NCBI RefSeq assembly: GCF_028705895.1
Contig: NZ_JAQWCQ010000003.1
Coordinates: 49,738 to 113,737 of the forward strand
Origin: Massilibacteroides sp.
GTDB lineage: Bacteria > Bacteroidota > Bacteroidia > Bacteroidales > Tannerellaceae
Length of the DNA: 64,000 bases
Direction: 5' to 3'
Numbering within the stretch: the stretch's first letter is position 1; each line of letters opens with the position of its first letter. This document shows positions 36,216 to 45,673 of the stretch, in pieces. The position numbers and the translations under genes are program-made. A model generated the notes under the pieces. It was not told where the DNA came from and did not search any database. It saw only the letters and a list, made by a program, of their open reading frames with translations.

Positions 36216-37037
36216 ATGGCGGTCAGTATTCCTGATACGTTAACAATAGAAACTTCTGAAAGATATATATTATCCATCCGGATTACTCCGGATGGATTTT
36301 CTTTTTCAGGATCTATCCCTTCAAAAAGTAGTAGTTTCTTTTACAAACGAATAACTTTTGAACGGTCAAAAGATTATGCAACGTCTTTAAAAGAAGCCTT
36401 TTTTGAAGAGGAATGTTTAACCTGGTCGTACGAGAAAATAAAAATATTTTGCTTTACCCCTAATTATATTTTTACTCCGGACGAATACTATCGGGAAGAT
36501 AAGAAAGAAGAGTTATTCCAATATACGTTCTTCTCATCATCTAAAAAAACTCTTTCAACTCCGATTGACCCGGATTCGGGAAAGCTCCTTTATGAAATAG
36601 ACCCGGAAGTTTATTCCTTTCTCTCGCGTTCATTTATTAACCCGGAGTTTATCCATCATATGGCTCTTCCGCTTAAGAACTGGAAGCAACAAAGCGCATT
36701 GTCTTTCTCTGGACAGATGTATGTCTTATTAAACAATAAAACGGTTGACATTACATGCTTCAGGCATGGACAACCAATCTTTCTCAATTCATTTGATTAT
36801 TCCACTCCGGAAGATATTCTTTATTTTGTTTCCTGTATCTGGAAGCAAGCAGAATTAGATCAGTTAAAAGATCATTTATATATTTTCGGAAATGCCGACT
36901 ATAAAAAAGACCTAATGAACAATATCAGACAGTATATTCACTATGTCTCCGAGATAGAACTTCCTGCAGACGTTTACCTGCGCAACCCCGAAATAAAACA
37001 AGCTCCTTACGACATAATATTATCTGTATGCGAATAA
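36216..37037 (+). CDS. DUF3822 family protein
   Basis: 273-residue cytoplasmic protein of the Bacteroidota DUF3822 family, which regularly precedes rsmD. The family has been described as having an actin/HSP70-like ATPase fold; here two similar-looking halves are suggested by FCFTPNYIFTPDEYYRED in the first half and FSGQMYVLLNNKTVDITCFR in the second, but I cannot confirm nucleotide-binding loops by eye. It overlaps rsmD by 10 bases, pointing to translational coupling. Function unknown. Confidence 0.75.
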   Translation: MAVSIPDTLTIETSERYILSIRITPDGFSFSGSIPSKSSSFFYKRITFERSKDYATSLKEAFFEEECLTWSYEKIKIFCFTPNYIFTPDEYYREDKKEELFQYTFFSSSKKTLSTPIDPDSGKLLYEIDPEVYSFLSRSFINPEFIHHMALPLKNWKQQSALSFSGQMYVLLNNKTVDITCFRHGQPIFLNSFDYSTPEDILYFVSCIWKQAELDQLKDHLYIFGNADYKKDLMNNIRQYIHYVSEIELPADVYLRNPEIKQAPYDIILSVCE

Positions 37038-37588
37038 TAAGTGGAAAATACGGACATCGTCGTTTTTCTGTGCCGTCTTCATTCGAAGCACGACCTACGA
37101 CTGATTTTGCTAAAGAAAATCTATTCAATGTATTGATGAACCTTATCGATCTGGAAGAGACGACAGATGCTTTAGACCTGTTTTCTGGAACAGGAAGCAT
37201 CGCTTTCGAACTGATCTCAAGAGGTTGCAATAAAGTAACAGCCATTGAAAAAAACCGAACGCACGCAGGATTTATCACAAAGGTGGCGAAAGAGCTTAAG
37301 ACCGACTCTCTTAATCTAATTTGTGGAGATGCCTTCCGTTTCTTAAAAACTGCCAGACAGGAATCGTATGATTTCATCTTTGCAGATCCTCCTTATGCTT
37401 TAGACAACCTGGAACAAATACCTCATTTAATTCTTGAACGCGATCTGTTAAGAACAGGGGGAATCTTTGTCATGGAGCATCCAAAGGAATATGACTTCTC
37501 GGATCTTTCTTATTTTTCTCAGAAACGGATTTACGGGTCAGTAAATTTTTCGTTGTTCATCAAAACAGTGGAGAAAACAAACGCATAA
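37028..37588 (+). CDS. rsmD: 16S rRNA (guanine(966)-N2)-methyltransferase
   Basis: SAM-dependent enzyme that methylates G966 of 16S rRNA. The 186 residues start with the typical RIISGKYGHRRFSVP, have the clamp ARPTTDFAKENLFNVL, the SAM loop DLFSGTGSIAFELISRG near residue 55, and the catalytic FIFADPPYA near 118. Its last 29 bases overlap the end of the convergent cls gene. It is translationally coupled to the DUF3822 gene. Confidence 0.95.
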   Translation: MRIISGKYGHRRFSVPSSFEARPTTDFAKENLFNVLMNLIDLEETTDALDLFSGTGSIAFELISRGCNKVTAIEKNRTHAGFITKVAKELKTDSLNLICGDAFRFLKTARQESYDFIFADPPYALDNLEQIPHLILERDLLRTGGIFVMEHPKEYDFSDLSYFSQKRIYGSVNFSLFIKTVEKTNA

Positions 37589-39002
37589 AAGATTCAATAA
37601 ACCGTTGTTTCAAAGGTCTCTTTAACCAGACAGAGGCAATCAATAATTCACATTCTTTCATATCATCAAAGAAAACCTGCTTCATATTTCGTGCAAATTC
37701 TTCTTGATAGACAAAAGCATTAACCTCAAAGTTATGCTCAAAACTACGGAAGTCCATATTCGCAGAACCAACAATAGTCAGTTCATCATCAACGACAATT
37801 AGTTTTGCATGCAAAAAACCGGGTTTATACAAATAAACCTTTACTCCTGCTTTCTCCATTTCATCAATGAATGAATGGCTGGCCATATTAACTAAGCGTG
37901 TATCTGATTTATTCGGCAGCATCAAACGCACGTCGATACCGGCGAGAGCTGCCGTTTGAAGCGCCTGATTTAGCCCTTCCGTCGGCAGGAAATAAGGCGT
38001 TTGTATATAGATATATTTCTTCGCATTCGCTATAGCATAAATAGTAGCCTGCAACAGCGTACGCCAAAGCCCGGTTGGGCCGCTACTAACAATCTGCATC
38101 AAATTATCTGTATAAACGTCTGTTTTAGGATAATAAACCGGCGTATCAATCAGAATCTTCGTCACCACATACCAATCTACCAGAAATGCTGCTTGCAATC
38201 CATGCACCCCTTTTCCTGTAAACTTAAAATGAGAATCTCTCCATTTTCCCCACTTCATGCCGTTGATATACCGGTCGGCAATATTCATCCCTCCCATAAA
38301 ACCGACAGTTCCGTCTATAACAACTATTTTTCGGTGATTACGGTAATTAACCTTACTGGTTAGGATAGGAAAAACAACCTTCAGGAAAGGATGTACTTCC
38401 ACCCCGCCCTCAGTCATTTCTTTAAAAAAACGGCTCTTCACTTTCCATGATCCCACATCATCATAAAGAACGCGCACATGAACACCTTCTTGCGCTTTAG
38501 CAATCAAGGCATTCTTTATTTCCGTTCCAATTTTATCATCGCAAAAAATATAATATTGGAGATGTATATGATGTTTCGCATTCCGGATCGCATCCAATAA
38601 GTCATTGAATTTTTCTTCTCCCGTAGTGTAGATTTTAATCTTCGTTCCATACAGAAGAGCGGCCTGGTTACTGGATTCAAGGAGTGTGATTAAAGGATTA
38701 TATTTTTCAGGAGGCAAACAAATATCTTTTTTATACCCTCCCTGCAACGGTCGTTTTTTTATACGTTTATACGTACGCCTCGAAATAACTTTTTGTTTCC
38801 GGTTATCTTGTCCGAAGAAGAAATAAAAGACAATACCAAGACCGGGAATAAACAACAACACAATTACCCATGGAATAGTTTTCAACGGATTACGGTTCTC
38901 GGTAATGATCACAAGGATCAGTCCGAGAATCGTAATTACGTACAAAAGAAAAAAAATTGTACTTAAAACAGTCTGTATTTGTATTGTCAGAAACATTTCC
39001 AT
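37560..39002 (-). CDS. cls: Cardiolipin synthase (phospholipase D type)
   Basis: Inner-membrane enzyme condensing phosphatidylglycerol to cardiolipin. Two N-terminal transmembrane helices (VLSTIFFLLYVITILGLILV and TIPWVIVLLFIPGLGIVFYF) are followed by two PLD domains with complete HKD motifs: RNHRKIVVIDGTVGFMGG near residue 222 and HAKLIVVDDELTIVGSANMD near 400. Length (480) is normal. It overlaps the end of rsmD from the opposite strand, giving a 29-bp antisense region at both 3' ends. Confidence 0.95.
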   Translation of the reverse strand: MEMFLTIQIQTVLSTIFFLLYVITILGLILVIITENRNPLKTIPWVIVLLFIPGLGIVFYFFFGQDNRKQKVISRRTYKRIKKRPLQGGYKKDICLPPEKYNPLITLLESSNQAALLYGTKIKIYTTGEEKFNDLLDAIRNAKHHIHLQYYIFCDDKIGTEIKNALIAKAQEGVHVRVLYDDVGSWKVKSRFFKEMTEGGVEVHPFLKVVFPILTSKVNYRNHRKIVVIDGTVGFMGGMNIADRYINGMKWGKWRDSHFKFTGKGVHGLQAAFLVDWYVVTKILIDTPVYYPKTDVYTDNLMQIVSSGPTGLWRTLLQATIYAIANAKKYIYIQTPYFLPTEGLNQALQTAALAGIDVRLMLPNKSDTRLVNMASHSFIDEMEKAGVKVYLYKPGFLHAKLIVVDDELTIVGSANMDFRSFEHNFEVNAFVYQEEFARNMKQVFFDDMKECELLIASVWLKRPLKQRFIESFMRLFSPLF

Positions 39003-39074
39003 CCTATTTTTTTATCGTAACAGGCAAATAAAGATAGAGAATGATATCGAATAAACAAACTAAGTTGCAAAAGA

Positions 39075-41879
39075 TCAAGGACGTCCGCCACCCGGAGGAG
39101 GTCCGCCGAAGCCTCTTCTACCACCAGGTCCTCGCATATCAGAGGCCGATCCTCCACCTTTAAAGATACTGAACTTATAGATCAAATGAACCATAAAGTA
39201 GCTATTCAGCGTATTGTATTCCGAATAAGTCGTTGCGGTTGCTGTAGTGCTATATGAGATATTACTTCGTTGTTGCAATATATCATAAATCTTGAACCGT
39301 AAAGTTCCCTGATTTCCTTTAAGAAAACTTTTTGACAAAGCGGCATTCCAAAGCAACTCTTCCTGCTCATATCCATTGGCATAACCAGAGTTAGTCGAGT
39401 AATTTATATCACTCTCTAACTTAAAGTTATATGGAAGATAGACCGTTGTAGTTCCTCCTAATCTGTAATTAAATGTTTCCAGATTATTCTGAGACTGGAT
39501 GGTATTTTTTGTTTTGCTATACGAGATGCTTCCATTCATACCCAAGTCAAACAAATCGGAACGATAATCAATACCGGCATTTTCCGAAAGAGTCAGCCTT
39601 CTGTTCCTATTCTTTTCTCCATTAGAAAAACCATTACTGTTCTGGAAGGAAGCAAACGTCATGCTATTAACAGAAAATTTCTTATTCTTCAACGGTGTAT
39701 TCACGATCACACGTACATTCCCGTTATAATTTCCATTCATATTCTCGTAAGTAGTTTCTCTTTTTCCGGCTTCGGTTTTACTGTAAACAGAAGAAGAGAC
39801 AATATCATTTATTATATAATTTCCATTCGCCATTACCATAAACGCTGTTTGCTGTTCAGGAACAAACCGATGGAAACGAACCGAAAGGTTATTCGTATAA
39901 GTCGGTTTCAAATCAGGGTTACCTTTAATTGTATTCAACGGATCTGAAATATCCGGAACAGGCTGCAACTGAGTCATGCTCGGCTGACTTGTTCTACCAT
40001 TATACCAAACGCGTAAATTGGATTGTTTACTAAACATATAATTAAACTGCGCTGTCGGCGAGAGATTAATCACATTACGTGAGAAGCTGGAAAGCGTCGA
40101 GTCTCCAACAAAATTTTCGCTTTTACTATAAGACGGATCCACATTAAATCCGATCGTATAATTATACTTTTCGCGTTGCGCCTTAAAGCTAACACCAGCT
40201 CGTTGAGAGATGAAATCGTTCCGGAAATTCTTACTGTAAGCTGTATCCAATTGATTGTATTCGCCGGAAGCAAAGTCAAGATTATACGAGTTTTTTAAAG
40301 ACTCTTGTCTTCGCTGACTAAAACTATACGTAACCTGGAGGAAATTATTCCGCCCTAACGGTTCTACCCAAGAAGCAAAAGCACGATAATTAAAACCGGA
40401 ATTATCATAGCGGATTCGCTGATCAAGAATACTATCATTTCCATTTAATACCTCTTCCTTATAATAATAATCTTCGTCGCTGTATGAATCACTTAGTCCT
40501 CCGGACAAAGAGGCGCTAAACACCCGACCGCGAGAATTAAGTTTACGGCTGAACTCTAACCGACCACTTAAATCATAACCTTCTCCATCCGAATTATTCT
40601 GCGAATTTACTCTGCGGACTGTATCCATTTCGTTGTTCATCACATCCGTCAATTCATTACCGGCTGAAGAACTACGGCTATACCCTATCTCCGGACGGAA
40701 TATGATATTTGTTAATGTATCAGGTTTCCACTCCAAACGGAATTCGGCTCCGATATTGTCGCTTACAGGATTACTTTTACTTTTAGAATATTCAAGCAGC
40801 GTACTATCCTGAGCAACAAAGCTCTCTTTACGAACATTGCTTTCAGCATCGTTATCAGAGTGAGAGTAGCGGGTATTACCGGACAAGGTTAGCTTCGAGT
40901 TAAACTCTTTACTAAAATTCAGGCCGGCATTTCCGGAAGAAGTGATACCATTTCCGGCACCTCCACCACTAAAACGTCTTCCTCCGCCTCCCATTCCCGA
41001 AAACATGGTTGATGCCAGATCAGAGAAACCCATATTATTTGTATTGTTGAGTCCCCCCATGAAAGTCATCTGGTCATTATTTATAAAACGGTTAACCATC
41101 GCATTACCTTCATATCTGTCCTTACTGCCATAACCGGCAAAAGCATTTCCAAACCAGCCTTGTTTCATCCCCGGCTTTACCGTAAGATTGATCGTAGCTT
41201 CCTCATCTCCATCATCAAAGCCGGTCATCATCGTCATATCACTCTTCCTGTCATATACCTGTACCTTCTCTACCATTTGTGCCGGAAGATTCTTAGAAGC
41301 CACCTTGGGATCATTCGTAAAGAATTCTTTTCCGTCCACCATGATTTTTTTTATCTCTTTCCCATTCACCGTTACTTTTCCGTCAGAACTTACTTCTACT
41401 CCCGGCATCTTTTTCAGCAAGTCTTCCAGCATGGAGCCTTCTGTTACTTTATACGAATCGGCATTATATTCTACGGTATCGTTCTTTACAACGACCTCAG
41501 GCGCTTTCCCAATCACAACAGCTTCACCTAATTGAATCACTCCATCACTTAAAGCCAGTTTCCCCACATTGACCGGATTCTTCTTTCCCGTAATACTAAG
41601 CGGCTGATACAAATGATCAAAACCAACAAAAGACACATGAAGCAAATAGTTACCCGGACGAATGCTTTTCAACGTGAAATTACCACTCTTTTCAGTAACC
41701 ACACCACCTATCAATGTACTGTCTTTCACACTAAGCAGTCTGACTGTTGCTTGTTCAATAGGAGAGTCATTTCCTTCTTCAACCACCTGCCCTATAACAC
41801 TCACCTTGTTTTGCTGCGCAAAAACCAATATTGGAGAAACCAATAACCACACAATAAAAAGGAAACGATGTAATTTCAT
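39075..41879 (-). CDS. Outer-membrane beta-barrel receptor with carboxypeptidase-like and plug domains
   Basis: 934-residue outer-membrane protein. A signal peptide (FLFIVWLLVSPILVFA then QQNK) is followed by a carboxypeptidase-regulatory-like domain (VSVIGQVVEEGNDSPIEQ), a TonB plug-like domain (GSMLEDLLKKMPGVEVSSDG, KKIMVDGKEFFTNDPKVA) and a long barrel of the OMP_b-brl_3 type. The C-terminus ends in a Gly/Pro-rich tail (RRGFGGPPPGGGRP) instead of a classical barrel-ending aromatic residue, so the tail may be exposed. There is no SusD partner, so it probably is not a glycan importer. It stands alone with its own divergent promoter. Confidence 0.86.
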   Translation of the reverse strand: MKLHRFLFIVWLLVSPILVFAQQNKVSVIGQVVEEGNDSPIEQATVRLLSVKDSTLIGGVVTEKSGNFTLKSIRPGNYLLHVSFVGFDHLYQPLSITGKKNPVNVGKLALSDGVIQLGEAVVIGKAPEVVVKNDTVEYNADSYKVTEGSMLEDLLKKMPGVEVSSDGKVTVNGKEIKKIMVDGKEFFTNDPKVASKNLPAQMVEKVQVYDRKSDMTMMTGFDDGDEEATINLTVKPGMKQGWFGNAFAGYGSKDRYEGNAMVNRFINNDQMTFMGGLNNTNNMGFSDLASTMFSGMGGGGRRFSGGGAGNGITSSGNAGLNFSKEFNSKLTLSGNTRYSHSDNDAESNVRKESFVAQDSTLLEYSKSKSNPVSDNIGAEFRLEWKPDTLTNIIFRPEIGYSRSSSAGNELTDVMNNEMDTVRRVNSQNNSDGEGYDLSGRLEFSRKLNSRGRVFSASLSGGLSDSYSDEDYYYKEEVLNGNDSILDQRIRYDNSGFNYRAFASWVEPLGRNNFLQVTYSFSQRRQESLKNSYNLDFASGEYNQLDTAYSKNFRNDFISQRAGVSFKAQREKYNYTIGFNVDPSYSKSENFVGDSTLSSFSRNVINLSPTAQFNYMFSKQSNLRVWYNGRTSQPSMTQLQPVPDISDPLNTIKGNPDLKPTYTNNLSVRFHRFVPEQQTAFMVMANGNYIINDIVSSSVYSKTEAGKRETTYENMNGNYNGNVRVIVNTPLKNKKFSVNSMTFASFQNSNGFSNGEKNRNRRLTLSENAGIDYRSDLFDLGMNGSISYSKTKNTIQSQNNLETFNYRLGGTTTVYLPYNFKLESDINYSTNSGYANGYEQEELLWNAALSKSFLKGNQGTLRFKIYDILQQRSNISYSTTATATTYSEYNTLNSYFMVHLIYKFSIFKGGGSASDMRGPGGRRGFGGPPPGGGRP

Positions 41880-42032
41880 AATCAGTTCGTACTAATATAT
41901 TTTTCAACTTGAATTCATAGACAAAACAATGAATAGTACGTTTAATCTCCATTATTATATTTTGCATTTATTAACCTTCGGATAATGGCCGAATTTATCA
42001 ATTGCCAAAGCATAGTATTAAATGAAAATTAT

Positions 42033-42060
42033 AAAGGATATAATTGCAAAAATATCCTTT
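42033..42060 (-). promoter_or_regulatory. Palindrome overlapping a -7 element of the outer-membrane receptor gene
   Basis: AAAGGATA (42033-42040) and TATCCTTT (42053-42060) form an 8-bp inverted repeat around a minus-strand TATTTTTG (42047-42054), a consensus -7 box for the gene starting at 41879 (leader ~160 bases). The right arm belongs to an imperfect direct repeat: 42049-42066 and 42070-42087 match at 16 of 18 positions, 21 bases apart. This looks like an operator. The remaining 41880-42233 holds no gene. Confidence 0.45.
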
Positions 42061-42082
42061 ATTTTTCCCAAAATAACCTTTA

Positions 42083-42108
42083 TATTTTTGCGTTCATTTT
42101 TATCTTTG
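42083..42108 (+). promoter_or_regulatory. Two candidate -7 elements for the GNAT gene
   Basis: TATTTTTG (42083-42090) and TATCTTTG (42101-42108) both match TAnnTTTG. They lie about 140-160 bases before the GNAT start, implying a long leader or alternative promoters. Confidence 0.45.
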
Positions 42109-42245
42109 ATTTTCAATGAGATTACAACAGCCTTGTAACAGCAAACAACTTGTGAATAATTTAAAATTTCAGCCAAGTTGTTTCACATTAATTCACAAAC
42201 CAAACCCACACAGTTCACCGCTTATCACTATTTTTGGATGGAAAA

Positions 42246-42758
42246 ATGAAGACAATGGAACATGTTATTTTTCGAATTGCCAGGCAAGAAGATTTAGTTA
42301 AAATTGTTGATATATATAACTCAACAATACCTTCCCGCATTGTTACAGCAGACACAGAACCTGTTTCTGTAGAAAGCAGACAAGGTTGGTTTGAGGCGCA
42401 TCAACCCGAAAAACATCCTTTATGGGTGATGGAGAATGATGAAAATGAGATTATAGGCTGGGCAAGTTACCAACCTTTCTATGGGCGACCTGCTTATGCT
42501 GCAACTGCAGAAATCAGTATTTATTTAGCAGAATCAGCACGTGGAAAAGGGCTGGGCAAACAAACACTTTTGTTTTGCATTGAAAAAGCACCTGAATACG
42601 GAATCAAAACGCTTCTGGGTTTTATCTTCGAGCATAATAAGTCCAGCATGACTCTTTTTGAGAACTCAGGCTTTACCCTTTGGGGGAAATTACCTCGTAT
42701 TGCTCTACTCGATGGACAGGAGTATAATCTCTGTATCTTGGGCAAACGTTTACTATAA
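42246..42758 (+). CDS. GNAT acetyltransferase, phosphinothricin acetyltransferase-like
   Basis: About 170 residues resembling the Pat/Bar-like GNAT subgroup, which acetylates amines such as phosphinothricin, methionine sulfoximine or related compounds. It has FRIARQEDLVKIVDIYN at the N-terminus, an internal WASYQPFYGRPAYAATAEIS stretch and the acetyl-CoA loop ESARGKGLGKQTL, then HNKSSMTLFENSGFTLWG. The ATG at 42246 (or 42255, before the FRIAR start) is chosen; 42234 is also in frame. It is single, ahead of sulP. Natural substrate not known. Confidence 0.82.
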   Translation: MKTMEHVIFRIARQEDLVKIVDIYNSTIPSRIVTADTEPVSVESRQGWFEAHQPEKHPLWVMENDENEIIGWASYQPFYGRPAYAATAEISIYLAESARGKGLGKQTLLFCIEKAPEYGIKTLLGFIFEHNKSSMTLFENSGFTLWGKLPRIALLDGQEYNLCILGKRLL

Positions 42759-42791
42759 ACAGGTGAATTTAAGTTTGATCTTGATTTTTCG

Positions 42792-42799
42792 TATCTTTG
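42792..42799 (+). promoter_or_regulatory. Predicted -7 element of the sulP operon
   Basis: TATCTTTG, 58 bases before the sulP start. A hairpin (CGGAG 42835-42839, loop AATTA, CTCCG 42845-42849) ends 8 bases before the ATG and could affect translation initiation. Confidence 0.55.
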
Positions 42800-42857
42800 C
42801 GGTCATCTACTTTGAAATACTAACAAGATATTGGCGGAGAATTACTCCGATTGATTT

Positions 42858-44582
42858 ATGATTAAATTAAAACTCAAAAACGGGATTGATTTTCATCCTC
42901 GTTTATTTGATTCATTAAAGGATTACTCTAAAGAAAAATTTATGTCTGACCTGATGGCAGGCATTATTGTAGGAATTGTGGCGTTGCCTTTAGCGATTGC
43001 CTTTGGTATCGCGTCGGGTGTAAGTCCTGAGAAAGGTCTTATCACAGCCATAATTGGTGGATTTATCGTTTCTTTTCTTGGGGGGAGTTCTGTACAGATC
43101 GGCGGACCTACCGGAGCATTTATTGTTATTGTTTACGGGATTGTTCAGAATTTTGGGATTGAAGGACTGGCTATCGCCACCGTTGTGGCAGGAGTCATGT
43201 TGTTGATTATGGGGTTTCTAAAATTAGGTACAGTTATTAAGTTCATCCCCTACCCGATCATCGTCGGTTTCACCAGTGGCATCGCTGTTACGATATTTAC
43301 GACACAGATAAAAGACTGGTTCGGACTTGAAATAGAGAAAATACCGGCCGATTTTCTCACAAAATGGTTGGTTTATTTTCAACACATCCACACATTCAAT
43401 TTCTGGCCTTTTCTTATAGGAGCATTCAGTCTGCTGATTATTATTTTTTCACCTCGATTCACCAAGAAGATACCCGGATCCTTGATTGCTATTGTTGTTA
43501 TGACAATCATTGCTTATGTGCTACGTCATTATCTTGGTATTACTCAGATTGAAACCATTGGCGACAGGTTTACGATTGACCCTTCATTGCCACAGCCTGA
43601 ATCAATTACGTTCAACATTGAAACGATCAATTTACTCCTCCCATCGGCATTTACGATTGCCATGTTGGGGGCCATCGAATCATTACTCTCTGCCACAGTG
43701 GCAGACGGGGTAATTGGTAAAAAGCACAACTCCAACACAGAGTTGATTGCTCAGGGGGCTGCCAATATCATCGTCCCCATCTTTGGAGGAATACCTGTAA
43801 CAGGAGCCATCGCACGCACAATGACAAATATAAATAACGGGGGGAAAACGCCGGTAGCAGGAATTATTCATGCAGTGGTATTGCTCTTAATCCTTCTGTT
43901 TTTAGGGCCATTAACAAAACATATTCCTATGGCTTGCCTGGCAGGAGTTCTTATAATTGTGGCCTATAATATGAGTGAATGGCGTACATTCCGTTCACTG
44001 CTGAAAAATTCACCAAGTGATGTCACCGTTTTATTAGTTACCTTCTTTCTTACCGTAATCTTTGATTTAACGATTGCAATTGAGATAGGGTTACTGATTG
44101 CCATGTTCCTGTTCATGAAGCGTGTTGCTGAGACAACACAAGTATCCGTCACTACAGATGAAATTGATCTCTCGTCGGAAAGTGATGTATATCGGGATGA
44201 AGAGAAGCTCATTTTACCCAAGGGGGTTGAGGTGTATGAGATAGATGGTCCGTTCTTCTTTGGAATAGCCAATAAGTTTGACGGCGTAATGCAGATTTTA
44301 GGAGATAAGCCCAAAGTACGTATTATCAGAATGCGTAAAGTCTCTTTTATTGATTCTACGGGATTACATAACCTGAGTAGTTTGCATCGTCTATCTGAGA
44401 AGGAAGGGATAAGATTGATCTTGTCGGGGGTTAATGAGCGCGTTCGTGACGTACTTGTTAAAACAGGCTTTAAAGAAAAAATCGGTGAAGAAAATATCTG
44501 TAGCCATATTAGCGAGGCAGTAGAAAAAGCAACAAATTATGTAGAGAACCATATAGAGAAACAAAATGAAACAGTCAGGTAG
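42858..44582 (+). CDS. SulP-family inorganic anion transporter with STAS domain
   Basis: 574-residue SLC26/SulP membrane protein moving sulfate, bicarbonate or a similar anion. The N-terminus has DLMAGIIVGIVALPLAIAFG near residue 32, followed by 10 or more transmembrane helices including IGGPTGAFIVIVYG near 82 and ESLLSATVADGVIGKKHNSN near 275. The C-terminal STAS domain (about 455-560) contains RKVSFIDSTGLHNLSSLHRL. Its last 17 bases overlap the next gene, suggesting translational coupling. The substrate is not decided by sequence. Confidence 0.93.
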   Translation: MIKLKLKNGIDFHPRLFDSLKDYSKEKFMSDLMAGIIVGIVALPLAIAFGIASGVSPEKGLITAIIGGFIVSFLGGSSVQIGGPTGAFIVIVYGIVQNFGIEGLAIATVVAGVMLLIMGFLKLGTVIKFIPYPIIVGFTSGIAVTIFTTQIKDWFGLEIEKIPADFLTKWLVYFQHIHTFNFWPFLIGAFSLLIIIFSPRFTKKIPGSLIAIVVMTIIAYVLRHYLGITQIETIGDRFTIDPSLPQPESITFNIETINLLLPSAFTIAMLGAIESLLSATVADGVIGKKHNSNTELIAQGAANIIVPIFGGIPVTGAIARTMTNINNGGKTPVAGIIHAVVLLLILLFLGPLTKHIPMACLAGVLIIVAYNMSEWRTFRSLLKNSPSDVTVLLVTFFLTVIFDLTIAIEIGLLIAMFLFMKRVAETTQVSVTTDEIDLSSESDVYRDEEKLILPKGVEVYEIDGPFFFGIANKFDGVMQILGDKPKVRIIRMRKVSFIDSTGLHNLSSLHRLSEKEGIRLILSGVNERVRDVLVKTGFKEKIGEENICSHISEAVEKATNYVENHIEKQNETVR

Positions 44583-45669
44583 ATTACTTTCGTTAGACGT
44601 AATGCGAGGCATTACAATTGCAGGAATGATCATGGTAAATAATCCGGGGACCTGGGAATATGTATTTAAACCATTAGGTCATGCGAAATGGGATGGCTTC
44701 ACACCAACGGATCTGGTATTTCCTTTTTTTATGTTTATCATGGGCGTTTCCATGTTTTTCTCACTTAGAAAGTACGACTTCAAGCTAAGTAAGAAAAGCG
44801 TAACAAAGGTACTAAGAAGGACTGTTCTTATTTTTTTAGTCGGTTTTGGTCTGAATCTTTTCGGGCATATTTGCCGGAATGGATTTGATCATTTTGAAAA
44901 TCTTCGTATTCTGGGGGTTATGCAACGACTTGCTCTTGCCTATGGCACAGGATCGTTAATCGGATTAGCCATTAATCACAAATATATTCTTCATACAGCA
45001 GCCGGCATACTGCTCTTTTATGCGGCACTACTGGGCTTTACGGGAAGCACCGTTTTGTCTGCCGACAATATCATTGCAGTAGTGGATCGCGCGTTGTTCG
45101 GCGAGACACATATGTACAAAGATACCTTAGCCGATGGAACGCGCATTGCATTCGATCCGGAAGGTTTTTTAAGTACAATCGGCAGTGTGGCTCACGTATT
45201 GATTGGCTTTTATGTGGGGAAACTAATCTTAGATGCCAAAAAGAACAATGAACTAATTATCAGAAATCTCTTCATTCTTGGAACGATCATAACCTTTGCC
45301 GGATTATTATTAAGCTATGGTTGCCCGATCAATAAGAAAATCTGGAGCAGCACATTTGTGTTAACTACTTGTGGGTTAGGCTCTTTATTTCTTGCTCTGC
45401 TAATCTGGATTATTGACATAAACGGGAAACAACGCTGGTCAAAATTCTTCGAATCTTTCGGGATCAACCCGCTTTACCTATATGTTCAGGCAGCAATATT
45501 ATCAACCGTATTTTCAATGATCGGTTTTACTTCTTTTATGTATAATACAATTTTTAATCCTATATTTGGTGACTACGGGGGTTCATTAGCATGGGCACTT
45601 TTCTTTGTTATACTGAACTGGATACCTGGATATTTGTTATATAAGAAACAAATCTATATAAAATTATAA
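44566..45669 (+). CDS. NagX-like membrane acyltransferase (DUF5009)
   Basis: Polytopic membrane protein of 367 residues related to heparan-alpha-glucosaminide N-acetyltransferase and bacterial NagX. The opening SLDVMRGITIAGMIMVNNPG and WDGFTPTDLVFPFFMFIMG are the family hallmarks, followed by about ten helices. The active-site His of the human enzyme cannot be placed with confidence. The family is linked to transmembrane acetylation of amino sugars, but the acceptor here is unknown. It overlaps sulP by 17 bases and is followed 4 bases later by the T9SS protease gene, so the three form an operon. Confidence 0.88.
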   Translation: MKQSGRLLSLDVMRGITIAGMIMVNNPGTWEYVFKPLGHAKWDGFTPTDLVFPFFMFIMGVSMFFSLRKYDFKLSKKSVTKVLRRTVLIFLVGFGLNLFGHICRNGFDHFENLRILGVMQRLALAYGTGSLIGLAINHKYILHTAAGILLFYAALLGFTGSTVLSADNIIAVVDRALFGETHMYKDTLADGTRIAFDPEGFLSTIGSVAHVLIGFYVGKLILDAKKNNELIIRNLFILGTIITFAGLLLSYGCPINKKIWSSTFVLTTCGLGSLFLALLIWIIDINGKQRWSKFFESFGINPLYLYVQAAILSTVFSMIGFTSFMYNTIFNPIFGDYGGSLAWALFFVILNWIPGYLLYKKQIYIKL

Positions 45670-45673
45670 ACTT

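Noticed and set aside
37560..37588. Overlap of rsmD and cls ends as a frameshift or assembly error
   Set aside because: Both proteins have complete, normal C-termini; a 29-base convergent overlap is simply compact packing.
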